Assembly: GCF_000014805.1 (NCBI RefSeq) | Contig: NC_008570.1 | Coordinates: forward strand, 3,539,001 to 3,603,000 | DNA length: 64,000 bases | Source: Aeromonas hydrophila subsp. hydrophila ATCC 7966 | GTDB taxonomy: Bacteria > Pseudomonadota > Gammaproteobacteria > Enterobacterales > Aeromonadaceae | Direction of reading: 5' to 3' | Shown here: positions 18,469 to 28,587 of the stretch, piece by piece | How positions within the stretch are numbered: position 1 is the first letter of the stretch | Layout of the letters: each line of letters opens with the position of its first letter | The notes under the pieces: model-generated | What the model saw: the letters and a program-made list of their open reading frames with translations, nothing else | What the model was told of the DNA's origin: nothing | Database searches by the model: none | Position numbers and translations under genes: made by a program

Positions 18469-19749
18469 TCAATGCTGATCCAGCTTCACGACTTGCGGCG
18501 GGTTGCTCAGCGCCTCGTGCATCTGCTGCTCATTGAGCTGATCGCAGTAACGGGCCACCACCAGGGTTGCCACCCCGTTGCCGATGAGGTTGGTCAGGGC
18601 ACGGGCCTCCGACATGAAGCGATCGATGCCGAGGATCAGCGCCAGCCCGGCCAGCGGCAGGTGGCCCACCGCCGAGATGGTGGCCGCCAGCACGATGAAG
18701 CCGCTGCCGGTCACCCCGGCGGCTCCCTTCGAGGAGATGAGCAGCACCACCAGCAGGGTGATCTGCTGGAACAGATCGAGCGGGGTGTTGGTGGCCTGAG
18801 CGATAAAGATGGCCGCCATGGTCAGATAGATGGAGGTGCCGTCCAGGTTGAAGGAGTAACCGGTCGGGATCACCAGCCCCACCACCGACTTCTTGCAGCC
18901 GAGCGCCTCCATCTTCACCAGCATGCGCGGCAATACGGATTCAGAAGAGGAAGTTCCCAGCACGATCAGCAGCTCTTCCCGGATATAGGAAATAAAGCGC
19001 AGGATGCTGAATCCATTCGCTCTGGCAATACTGCCCAGCACCAGGAAAATAAACAGCAGGCAGGTCATGTAGAAACAGGCAATTAATTGTCCGAGCTGAA
19101 CCAGCGAGCCGATACCATATTTCCCAATGGTAAAGGCCATCGCACCAAATGCCCCAACCGGTGCCAGCCGCATGATCATGTTGATGATCCCGAAAATAAC
19201 CTGGGAGAAGCTGTCGATGACATTGAATATCACTTTGCCCTTCTCGCCGATATGGTGCAGGGAGAAGCCGAACAGCACCGCAAATAACAGCACCTGCAGA
19301 ATGTTGCCACTGGCGAAGGCGCCGATCACGCTGCCCGGGATCACGTCCAGCAGGAAGGGGATGATGCCCTGAGCCTTGGCCTGCTCGGCGTAGGCGGAGA
19401 TGGCGCTGGCGTCCAGCGTGGCGGGGTCGACGTTCATGCCCGCCCCCGGTTGCAGCAGGTTGACCACGCACAGCCCGATGATGAGGGCGATGGTGCTGAC
19501 CACTTCAAAATAGAGCAGCGCGATGGCGCCGGTTTTACCCACCGCTTTCATGCTCTCCATGCCGGCAATACCGGTCACCACCGTGCAGAATATAACCGGG
19601 GCGATGATCATTTTGATTAATTTAACGAAACCATCCCCCAGCGGTTTCATGTCCGCACCGAGGTCGGGATATATATGTCCCAGAATGACCCCGAGGGTGA
19701 TCGCTAACAACACCTGAAAGTACAGGCTGCTGACTATTCTTTTCTGCAT
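18469..19749 (-). CDS. dctA: Aerobic C4-dicarboxylate:cation symporter DctA
   Basis: A 426-residue inner-membrane carrier for succinate, fumarate and malate. It follows E. coli DctA over the whole length: [20 protein letters not shown], the serine-rich re-entrant loop [25 protein letters not shown] and [14 protein letters not shown]. About eight membrane helices and two hairpins are expected of this family. ATG 19749. A single gene, convergent with grcA. The roughly 250-bp AT-rich 5' region would carry its promoter; I see no convincing CRP site in it. Confidence 0.95.
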
Positions 19750-20005
19750 TCTTAACGTCCTGTCAATTTAATGAGATGTGTCATGGCAGAAATACGCATG
19801 CAGCAATCCGTGACGAAATAGTGTTATCTCGCCAGGTTCGTGCCGTTCCCTCATCACAACAGGGGTTACTTTCCCATGTTAAAAAAAGCAATTAATAGAC
19901 ATCAATCACACAACAGATTTAACAACATTAACACCACGGAAACCTGGCTGTATTTATTCTGCGATTGATTTATGCTGCCCAAAGAAATAAAAACAGGCCG
20001 CAAAC

Positions 20006-20034
20006 AAAAATGCCCCGCAGTGCGGGGCATTTTT
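20006..20034. terminator. Terminator of kdsA
   Basis: Stem AAAAATGCCCCGC (20006-20018) and complement (20022-20034) with a 3-base loop. The T run on the reverse strand fits the kdsA operon end, 21 bp after its stop codon. Confidence 0.93.
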
Positions 20035-20055
20035 ATTGGGCCAGCGGGGCCTGAC

Positions 20056-21039
<984 letters not shown>

Positions 21040-21085
21040 TCATTCGGCCAGTGCCTCGCCATGCAGCGGGGCCGTTACCCGCCCC

Positions 21086-21895
21086 TCAGTGGAGGGGCTT
21101 GGGGCTCAGATCCAGTGCGGCCAGCTGGGCCTTGAGCACGTCGGCCACCGGATCGTCCGGGCACTGTTCAATAAAGTATTCAAAATCGTCGGCGGCAAAG
21201 CGCGGGCAGTCGAGCTGCTCGTAGATGAAGCCGCGATCCCGTGTCTCCAGCGGGTCGCCGGGCTTCATCCGCAGCAGCAGTTCGCTGCAGCGCAGCGCCT
21301 CGGTCATCCGGTCTTCCCGCAGCAAAGCGCCCTTGCTGACGTTGAGCAGCCGCTCGATGATCTCCCACTGGCCGGCAGGCTGCAGGTGATCCGAACTGAG
21401 GGTGGCCAGGTTGCCGAGGGCCCCGCGCAGCAGCAGCTCGATGTGGTGCAGGCTCAGCTCGTCACCGGTGAAGGGGTCCACATAGACCTCTCCCTCGCTG
21501 CCGGCAAAACTCACCAGGAAGTGGCCGGGGAAGCAGATCCCCTCCACGTCCAGCCCGAGCTTGCGCCCCAGCTGAATGATGAGGATGCCAAGGCTGACCG
21601 GGATGCCCTGCTTGCGGGCCAGAACCTCGGCCAGATCGCAGTTGGCCACCGAGAAGTAGTCCTGCCAGTCGCCGTGAAACCCTAGGGTCTGGTAGAAGCC
21701 CTGCAGCAGCTGGCGGCGCACCTGGTCGCAATCCCCTTCCTCGATGGCCTCGTCCAGCCAGGCGTCGAGCCGGGCCAGCTCAGCCGTCCCGCGGCCGCTG
21801 ATGCCATGGATCTCGTCACTCACCGACAGCGCCAGCTCGGCGATGTCATGGGCTTCGAAATCGGTCCATTCGTCTACGCGTATCATCGTCATCAT
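21086..21895 (-). CDS. sirB1: SirB1 family protein (transglutaminase-like with tetratricopeptide tail)
   Basis: A 269-residue protein of the SirB1/YchA family, found between prmC and kdsA in enteric bacteria. It has the transglutaminase-like core (ANCDLAEVLARKQGIPVSLGI, then FPGHFLVSF, then YVDPFTG) and a helical repeat end. The Cys in VANCDL, His in PGHFLV and Asp in VDPF could form a papain-like triad, but no activity is known. Starts at 21895, 21892 and 21886 are all possible; AAGG overlapping the sirB2 stop has the best distance to 21886. Translationally coupled to sirB2. Confidence 0.88.
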   Translation of the reverse strand: MMTMIRVDEWTDFEAHDIAELALSVSDEIHGISGRGTAELARLDAWLDEAIEEGDCDQVRRQLLQGFYQTLGFHGDWQDYFSVANCDLAEVLARKQGIPVSLGILIIQLGRKLGLDVEGICFPGHFLVSFAGSEGEVYVDPFTGDELSLHHIELLLRGALGNLATLSSDHLQPAGQWEIIERLLNVSKGALLREDRMTEALRCSELLLRMKPGDPLETRDRGFIYEQLDCPRFAADDFEYFIEQCPDDPVADVLKAQLAALDLSPKPLH

Positions 21896-21897
21896 CC

Positions 21898-22281
21898 TTA
21901 ACCGAACAGGCTGGCCTGCTTGTAGACGGCCAGCTTGGCGATGAAGAAGACCCAGCCGAGGGCTCCCAGAAACGCAAACCAGCGGATGCCGTTACTGCGG
22001 GCCAGGCGCAGTGCCATCATGGCCAGAAAGGCCACCACCAGGATGGCGGTCAGCTTTTCGCTGAGCCAGGGGGTGGCGTTGTTGAGCGGGTTGAGATCCA
22101 GCACCATGCACAGCAGCACGCCGGAGAGCACCACCAGGCCGTTGAGCCAGCCGCTCAACCTGAGGGTACGGGTGCTGGCCGCGCGGCTCGAGCCGGTCTG
22201 CAGCCAATAGAAGCGCAACATGAACATCAGCACGGCCAAGCCGATCAGCAGCAGGTGCAGATGTTTGATAGCAAAATACAT
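21898..22281 (-). CDS. sirB2: SirB2 family membrane protein
   Basis: A 127-residue protein with four hydrophobic helices and short loops, starting with YFAIKHLHLLLIGLAV. It matches the SirB2 family in size, topology and position between prmC and sirB1. The name comes from an old link to Salmonella invasion gene control; no molecular function is established. ATG 22281 is used. It is 43 bp after prmC. Confidence 0.9.
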   Translation of the reverse strand: MYFAIKHLHLLLIGLAVLMFMLRFYWLQTGSSRAASTRTLRLSGWLNGLVVLSGVLLCMVLDLNPLNNATPWLSEKLTAILVVAFLAMMALRLARSNGIRWFAFLGALGWVFFIAKLAVYKQASLFG

Positions 22282-22324
22282 AACGTGTCCTTGAACAAAG
22301 GCAGGTCCGGCCTGCCCGTCATCA

Positions 22325-23173
22325 TCACTGAGCCAGCCGCCCCAGGGTCACCCGCTCGTTATCGCCGTAATCGCGCACGGTTTCCACCTGAAGGTAGCCC
22401 TGTTGCAGCAGGAGTTGACGCACCGCCTCCCCCTGCTGCCAGCCATGCTCCAGCAACAGCCAGCCGCCCGGCAGCAGATGGGCCGGCGCGCCCGCCACGA
22501 TCAGCCGGATGTCGGCCAGCCCTTGCTCGTCCGCCACCAGGGCGGAGCGGGGTTCGAAGCGCACGTCCCCCTCATCGAGGTGCGGATCCGCCCCGTCGAT
22601 GTAGGGCGGGTTGGAGACGATCATGGCAAAGCGCGGCGCCTTGCTTGACGAAGGCTCGACCAGCGGCTCAAACCAGCTGCCGTCGCGCACCTCGATGGGC
22701 AGGCCAAGGGCGGCGCTGTTGGCACGGGCCAGGGCTGCCGCTGCCGGCATCCTGTCCACCGCCCATACATCGGCATCGGGTCGCTCCGACTTGAGCGCCA
22801 GGGCAATGGCGCCGGTGCCGGTGCCCAGATCCAGCACGGCGCAGGGGCCTGCGGGCAGCCGCCCCAGCGCCTGCTCGACCAGCACCTCGGTATCGGGGCG
22901 CGGGATCAGGGTGGCCGGGCTCACCTTGAGCGGCAGCGACCAGAACTCCCGCTCGCCGATCAGGTGGGCGATGGGTTCGCCATTGAGACGGCGTTCGAGC
23001 CAGCCCTGCAGGGTCGCCAGCTGGGCGGCATCGAGCTCGCGCTCCGGCCAAGTCATCAAGTAGCTGCGCCGACACTCCAGCAGATGGCAGAGCAGCGCAT
23101 CGGCATCGGCGCGGGGGGATTCCCCCCCTGCCAGGGTCGCCATGATGTGGGCGCGAGCCTGCTGGATCTGCAT
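22325..23173 (-). CDS. prmC: Release factor glutamine N5-methyltransferase PrmC (HemK)
   Basis: A 282-residue SAM-dependent methylase that modifies the Gln of the GGQ motif in release factors 1 and 2. An N-terminal helical domain (about 1-80) recognises the factor. The catalytic domain has VLDLGTGTGAIALAL for SAM and the NPPY motif (VSNPPYID). Its ATG overlaps the prfA stop codon by one base, so it is made with its own substrate, release factor 1. Confidence 0.96.
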   Translation of the reverse strand: MQIQQARAHIMATLAGGESPRADADALLCHLLECRRSYLMTWPERELDAAQLATLQGWLERRLNGEPIAHLIGEREFWSLPLKVSPATLIPRPDTEVLVEQALGRLPAGPCAVLDLGTGTGAIALALKSERPDADVWAVDRMPAAAALARANSAALGLPIEVRDGSWFEPLVEPSSSKAPRFAMIVSNPPYIDGADPHLDEGDVRFEPRSALVADEQGLADIRLIVAGAPAHLLPGGWLLLEHGWQQGEAVRQLLLQQGYLQVETVRDYGDNERVTLGRLAQ

Positions 23174-24261
23174 CAGTTGCTCTCGGCCAGGGAGGCGAGC
23201 TGATCGGCCTGGTACTCCTGGATCATCGGGCTGATGACGCAGTCCAGGTCCCCTTCCATGATCTCGCCGAGACGATAGAGGGTGAGGTTGATGCGATGCT
23301 CGGAGAGGCGCCCCTGCGGGTAGTTGTAGGTGCGGATACGCTCGGAGCGATCTCCCGACCCCACTAGGTTGCGGCGGGTGCTCTGCTCGGCGGCGCGGTG
23401 GCGCTCATCCTCGGCCGCCTGCAGACGGGCGGAGAGCACCGACATCGCCTTGGCGCGGTTCTTGTGCTGGGAGCGCTCATCCTGGCACTCCACCACCAGC
23501 CCGGTGGGCAGGTGGGTGATGCGGATGGCGGAGTCGGTCTTGTTGACGTGCTGACCGCCGGCCCCGGAGGCGCGGAAGGTGTCGATCTTCAGCTCCGAGG
23601 GGTTGATCTCGATCTGCTCGGCTTCCGGCACTTCCGGCAACACGGCGACGGTACAGGCGGAGGTGTGCACCCGACCCTGGGATTCGGTTTCCGGCACCCG
23701 CTGCACCCGGTGACCACCGGATTCAAACTTGAGGCGACCGTAGACGTGCTCGCCCTCCACCTTGGCGATAACCTCCTTGTAGCCGCCATGCTCGCCATCG
23801 TTGCAGCTGACGATGGAAACCCGCCAGCCCTGGCGCTCGGCGTAGCGCGAATACATGCGAAACAGATCGCCCGCAAAGATCGCCGCCTCGTCACCACCGG
23901 CACCGGCGCGGATCTCCAGATAGCAGTTGTTGTCATCCTTGGGGTCGCGCGGCAGCAGCATCACCTGCAGCGCCTGCTCCTGCTCCTCGAAGGTCGCCTT
24001 GGCCAGCGGCAGCTCCTCCTGCGCCATCTCGCGCAGGTCGGCATCATCCTCTTCCAGCATCTGGCGGGTGGCGTCCAGGTTCTCTTCGGCCTGGCGGAAT
24101 TGCTGGAAAGCGTGAACGATATCTTCCAGCTGGGCATATTCCCGGGTCAGGGCGCGGTAGCGATCCTGATCCGCGGCCACGTCCGGCTCGCCGAGCATGG
24201 CCTGTACTTCTTCGTGGCGCTCGATGAGGCCTTCCAGCTTTCTGATCAGTGACGGGTTCAT
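23173..24261 (-). CDS. prfA: Peptide chain release factor 1
   Basis: A 362-residue factor that ends translation at UAA and UAG. The GGQ loop ([15 protein letters not shown]) triggers peptide release; its Gln is the PrmC target. The stop-codon reading tripeptide, P-x-T in the factor-1 class, is PET here ([15 protein letters not shown]), where E. coli has PAT. Length is standard. ATG 24261, 51 bp after hemA, and overlapping prmC, in the conserved hemA-prfA-prmC order. Confidence 0.97.
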
Positions 24262-24312
24262 AAATCTTGTGTTCTCGATGGAGGACGGGACGACCGGCTG
24301 GTCGCCCCAAAA

Positions 24313-25572
24313 CTATGACTCTTGTGACAACCCCAGCATCTGGCGCAACTGGGCCAGCTGGTGGTGATCCCCCTGGGCCGCGGCATGGCGCAGGGCCTGG
24401 GTCGGTGCGTGGATCAACTTGTTGGTGAGGCGGTGGGCCAGCGCCTTGAGCGCCTGCTCGGCATTCTCGCCCTGCTGCAGGGCCAACAGGGCGCGCTGCA
24501 GCTCTTCGTCGGCCACCTGTTGGGACTGGTGGCGGTAATCGCGGATGAGATCCACCGAGTGCTGGCTGCGATACCAGCCCATGAAGTCGTCGCGCTCTTC
24601 CTGCACGATGAGCTCGGCCTCGGCGGCGGCCCGTTTACGGGTCTCGAGATTCTGCTCGATGATGCCCTGCAGGTCGTCCACCGTGTAGAGATAAGCGTCC
24701 GAGAGCTCGTCCACCTCCGCCTCGATGTCGCGGGGCACGGCGATGTCCACCAGGAACATGGGCTTGAAGCGGCGGGCCTTGAGGGCGCGCTCCACCATGC
24801 CCTTGCCGATGATGGGCAGGGGGCTCGCGGTAGAGCTGATGACGATGTCCGCCTCGTGCAGGTAGTCCGGGATCTCTTCCAGGGTCATCACCTGGGCGCC
24901 GAACTCCTCGGCCAGCAGCTGGGCCCGCTGCAGGGTGCGGTTGGCCACCATCATCTGGGTGACGTTCTGCTCGCGCAGGTGGCGGGCCACCAGTTCGATG
25001 GTCTCGCCGGCGCCGACCAGCAGCACCTTGGTCTGGGAGAGATCGGAGAAGATCCGCCGCCCCAGGCTCACTGCGGCAAAGGCCACCGATACGGCGCTGG
25101 CGCCGATCTCGGTATCGGTACGCACCCGCTTGGCCACCGAGAAGGATTTCTGGAACAAACGCTCCAGCGATCCCTTCACCGCCTCGGACTGCTGGGCATG
25201 GGCGTAGGATTGCTTGATCTGCCCCAGGATCTGCGGCTCTCCCAGCACCAGGGAGTCGAGCCCGCAGGCCACCCGCATCAGGTGACGGACCGCCTCCTCG
25301 TCCTGATGCTGGTAGATGGCGGAGACCACCTCGGCCGCATCCAGACCGTGGAAACGCTGCAGCCACTGCAACACCTGCTCGCCCTGCCCCTGCGCCAGGC
25401 TGCAGTAAAGCTCGGTGCGGTTGCAGGTCGAGACGATCACCGCCTCGCTTACACCGGGTTGGGCGACCAGCTCACGCAAGGCGCGATCGATGCAGTCCGG
25501 GCCGAAGGCGACCCGCTCCCGCAAGGCGACACTGGCGGTGTTGTGGTTGATTCCGAGGGCAAGCAAACTCAT
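24313..25572 (-). CDS. hemA: Glutamyl-tRNA reductase
   Basis: A 419-residue enzyme for the first step of haem synthesis by the C5 route, making glutamate-1-semialdehyde from glutamyl-tRNA. The catalytic Cys is in STCNRTELY (about residues 48-56). The NADPH domain has [18 protein letters not shown], and a helical dimerisation end closes the protein. The start is ATG 25572 ([13 protein letters not shown]); the longer open frame to 25650 has no support. It is divergent from lolB and heads the prfA-prmC-sirB-kdsA group. Confidence 0.97.
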
Positions 25573-25693
25573 GAGTGGGCGTGGATCGTATCTGTGCGCT
25601 GGGAGTAAAGGCTGCCAATTGTACGAGAAAGGGTAAGTCTTTAAAAGCAATACGGCCGCCCCGTATACTGTGGCAAATCACCTTTTCCGGAGC

Positions 25694-26278
25694 ATGACCT
25701 TGTTGTTGCGTCTTTTCACCCTTGGCTGCCTGCTGTTGCTGGCCGGTTGCGCCACTACCCAACCCCAGCGTGATCAGGTCAACTGGCAGCAGGAACGTAC
25801 CCGCCTCGAGCAGCTCAGCCACTGGCAGCTGTCCGGCAAGATGGCCATCATCACCGCCCAGCAGAAGGGCAGCGCCCGGGTCAACTGGCAGCAGGATGGC
25901 GACGACTACCGCCTCAACCTCACCAGCCTGATCGGCACTCACATCCTCGAGCTCTCCCGCAGCAAGGGCGAGATCACCCTGATCGACAACGAGGGCAACC
26001 CGCACCAGAGCCAGGATGCCGAGGCGCTCATCTATCAGCTCACCGGCTGGAACATTCCGGTGGCCGGGTTGCCGGAGTGGATCAAGGGCTTGCCGGGCCA
26101 GGCCGAATTCGAGCTCAACCCCGACCGCAGTCTGGCCAGCGTCCGTGACGGTCAGTGGCAGATCGTCTATGGCGACTACCGGGATCAGGACGGCTACCGC
26201 CTGCCGCACCTGCTCACCATGACCGGCCAGGGCAGTCGCCTCAAGCTGCAGATCAACCAGTGGACCATCACCCGCTGA
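25694..26278 (+). CDS. lolB: Outer-membrane lipoprotein receptor LolB
   Basis: A 194-residue lipoprotein that takes lipoproteins from LolA and inserts them in the outer membrane. Signal peptide with lipobox LAGC (Cys 19) followed by ATT, then the LolB domain ([27 protein letters not shown]). ATG 25694 gives a normal signal peptide, but its GGAG is only one base away; a TTG at 25700 has the same GGAG at seven bases and could be the true start. Overlaps nothing upstream and is coupled to ispE, the usual gene order. Confidence 0.94.
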   Translation: MTLLLRLFTLGCLLLLAGCATTQPQRDQVNWQQERTRLEQLSHWQLSGKMAIITAQQKGSARVNWQQDGDDYRLNLTSLIGTHILELSRSKGEITLIDNEGNPHQSQDAEALIYQLTGWNIPVAGLPEWIKGLPGQAEFELNPDRSLASVRDGQWQIVYGDYRDQDGYRLPHLLTMTGQGSRLKLQINQWTITR

Positions 26279-26304
26279 TGGCGGCCATCGACAAGGACTC
26301 CCCC

Positions 26305-27174
26305 ATGAGCGCCATGCGCTGGCCGGCTCCGGCCAAACTGAATCTCTTTTTGCACGTCAACGGCCGTCGCCCGGACGGCTACCACGAGCTGCAGACCCTG
26401 TTCATCTTCCTCAACCACGGCGACTGGCTCGAATTCGAGCCGCTCACCGATACCGACTTGCTCACCCTGAGCCCGGCCATTCCCGGCGTGCCCGACGAAC
26501 AGAACCTGATCATCCGCGCCGCCCGCCTGCTGCAGGCCAGGCTGCCAAGCCAGCAGGGAGCCCATATCCGGCTGGAGAAGGTGCTGCCCATGGGCGGCGG
26601 CATCGGCGGCGGTTCGTCGGACGCCGCCACCACCCTGGTCGCCCTCAACCACCTGTGGCAGGCCGGTTTGAGCGAAGACGAGCTGGCCGAGCTCGGCGTG
26701 CAGCTGGGCGCCGACGTGCCGGTGTTCGTGCGCGGCAAGGCGGCCTTTGCCGAGGGGGTCGGTGAACGGTTGCAGCCGGTCGAGCTGCCGAGTGCCTGGT
26801 ATCTGGTGCTCAAGCCCGATTGCCATGTGGCGACCGCCGCCGTGTTCCAGGATCCGGACCTGCCCAGAGATACCCCGAAAATGGCATTGCACAATCTGCT
26901 GGAAGGGGAGTGGAAAAACGATTGCGAATTGCTGGTGAAAAAGCGCCACCCCGAGGTTGCCAATGCGCTCGGCTGGTTGCTAGAATACGCGCCGTCAAGA
27001 ATGACGGGCACAGGAGCCTGCGTCTTTGCTCAGTTTGAAGACGAAGTGGCTGCTCGGGAAGTGTTGGCAAAAGTGCCGAAAGGATGGGATGGGTTTGTCG
27101 CCAAGGGCGAGAACATATCACCACTCTTCGCTGCATTGCAACAAGTCAGTGATTGGGGTATCGCCAAGCGGTAA
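26305..27174 (+). CDS. ispE: 4-diphosphocytidyl-2-C-methyl-D-erythritol kinase
   Basis: A 289-residue GHMP kinase of the non-mevalonate isoprenoid pathway. [12 protein letters not shown] at the start, the ATP loop [15 protein letters not shown], and the [12 protein letters not shown] motif near the end are all present. ATG 26305 has AAGGA seven bases upstream; an ATG at 26278 overlapping the lolB stop is the alternative. The usual family end (GFVAKGxNxSPL) is followed by about 15 extra residues, whose last codons and TAA stop lie inside the tRNA-Gln gene that starts at 27154. Confidence 0.95.
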   Translation: MSAMRWPAPAKLNLFLHVNGRRPDGYHELQTLFIFLNHGDWLEFEPLTDTDLLTLSPAIPGVPDEQNLIIRAARLLQARLPSQQGAHIRLEKVLPMGGGIGGGSSDAATTLVALNHLWQAGLSEDELAELGVQLGADVPVFVRGKAAFAEGVGERLQPVELPSAWYLVLKPDCHVATAAVFQDPDLPRDTPKMALHNLLEGEWKNDCELLVKKRHPEVANALGWLLEYAPSRMTGTGACVFAQFEDEVAAREVLAKVPKGWDGFVAKGENISPLFAALQQVSDWGIAKR

Positions 27175-27228
27175 GGCAGCGGGTTTTGATCTCGCCATTC
27201 CTAGGTTCGAATCCTAGTACCCCAGCCA
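27154..27228 (+). tRNA. tRNA-Gln (anticodon TTG), 5' end inside ispE
   Basis: 75 bases with encoded CCA. Acceptor TGGGGTA pairs with TACCCCA, the anticodon loop is TTTTGAT, and the T arm CTAGGTTCGAATCCTAG is perfect. It differs from the Gln genes of the main cluster by a base or two. Its first 21 bases are also the last codons of ispE, so it is probably cut from the lolB-ispE transcript. Confidence 0.96.
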
Positions 27229-27459
27229 TCTCCTGAACATCGAACAGGGTATATCGATTCACCTGCCGCAGCAGTCTTGCCGGGAGTGCACACTCCCCCT
27301 CGCCGGTTGCAGCATCCATCGTTACCCTCTCGTTGTCGGAAGGTCACTGGTCATCATGGATGACGGGGCGTCGACCAGCACGACGCTCAACCGACTTGCC
27401 GCATGCAACGTAGGCACCTGGCCTGAAAGCAGCCTATAGTGGTCTGACCCGTCAACTTG

Positions 27460-27475
27460 ATAAATCGTTTGCCCC
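27460..27475 (-). promoter_or_regulatory. Possible PurR operator of prs
   Basis: The reverse strand has GCAAACGATTT, close to the PurR core GCAAACGTTTT, 63-78 bp before the prs start. E. coli prs is repressed by PurR. The outer bases of the 16-bp consensus fit less well, so this is a candidate only. Confidence 0.4.
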
Positions 27476-27537
27476 AAAACGATAAGGGTCTGAATAAGAC
27501 TCCCCACATACTGGATGCAACCCCGAGGTTTCAAACC

Positions 27538-28485
27538 GTGCCTGACATGAAGCTGTTTGCTGGTAACGCAACGCCGGAACTAGCCCAGAAGATCGCAGAT
27601 CGCCTGTTTATCAAACTCGGCAATGCTGCCGTAGGTCGCTTTAGCGACGGCGAGATCAGCGTACAGATCAACGAGAATGTACGTGGTGGCGATATCTTCA
27701 TCATTCAATCCACCTGTGCCCCGACCAACGACAATTTGATGGAATTGATCGTGATGGTGGATGCTCTGCGTCGTGCTTCAGCTGGCCGTATTACTGCCGT
27801 TATTCCCTACTTTGGTTATGCCCGTCAGGACCGCCGCGTCCGCTCTGCCCGTGTTCCCATCACCGCCAAGGTCGTCGCCGACTTCCTCTCCAGCGTCGGT
27901 GTGGATCGCGTGCTGACCGTTGACCTGCATGCCGAACAAATCCAGGGCTTCTTCGACGTCCCGGTCGACAACGTGTTCGGCAGCCCGGTGCTGCTGGAAG
28001 ACATGAAGTCCAAGAACCTCGAATCCCCCGTGGTCGTGTCGCCGGACATCGGCGGCGTGGTACGTGCCCGTGCCATCGCCAAGCTGCTGGACGATACCGA
28101 CATCGCCATCATCGACAAACGTCGTCCCCGCCCGAACGTCTCCCAGGTCATGCACCTGATCGGTGACGTGGCCGGCCGCGACTGCATCATCGTCGACGAC
28201 ATGATCGACACCGGCGGCACCCTGTGCAAAGCCGCAGAAGCCCTCAAGGAGCGCGGCGCCAAGCGTGTATTCGCCTACGCCACTCACCCGGTCTTCTCCG
28301 GTTCCGCCGTGGAGAACATCAAGAACTCCGTGATCGACGAACTGATCATCACCGACTCCATCCCGCTCACCGCGGAGATGAAGGCGGTCGACAAGGTCAA
28401 GCAGCTGACGCTCTCTTCCGTGCTGGCCGAAGCCATTCGCCGCATCAGCAACGAAGAGTCCATCTCTGCCATGTTTGAGCATTGA
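27538..28485 (+). CDS. prs: Ribose-phosphate pyrophosphokinase
   Basis: A 315-residue enzyme making PRPP from ribose 5-phosphate and ATP for purine, pyrimidine, histidine, tryptophan and NAD synthesis. Near identity with E. coli Prs in long stretches, with the PRPP-binding [13 protein letters not shown] and the conserved [12 protein letters not shown]. The start is GTG 27538 (reads [10 protein letters not shown]), as in E. coli, with GAGG nine bases before; the open frame upstream is not coding. The 309-bp 5' region from the tRNA holds its promoter and a PurR-like site. A strong terminator follows. Confidence 0.97.
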   Translation: MPDMKLFAGNATPELAQKIADRLFIKLGNAAVGRFSDGEISVQINENVRGGDIFIIQSTCAPTNDNLMELIVMVDALRRASAGRITAVIPYFGYARQDRRVRSARVPITAKVVADFLSSVGVDRVLTVDLHAEQIQGFFDVPVDNVFGSPVLLEDMKSKNLESPVVVSPDIGGVVRARAIAKLLDDTDIAIIDKRRPRPNVSQVMHLIGDVAGRDCIIVDDMIDTGGTLCKAAEALKERGAKRVFAYATHPVFSGSAVENIKNSVIDELIITDSIPLTAEMKAVDKVKQLTLSSVLAEAIRRISNEESISAMFEH

Positions 28486-28498
28486 TAGACCCTGTTGT

Positions 28499-28533
28499 GA
28501 CAAAAACCGCCAGCTGGCGGTTTTTGTCTTTTT
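28499..28533 (+). terminator. Rho-independent terminator of prs
   Basis: Arms GACAAAAACCGCCA and complement form a near-complete palindrome (28499-28527), with T runs in and after the right arm. Confidence 0.9.
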
Positions 28534-28587
28534 AGTCCCAGTTACACCCGGTACTGCCCTGCCCCGTCGCAGGTTAAGGATTGTTCC

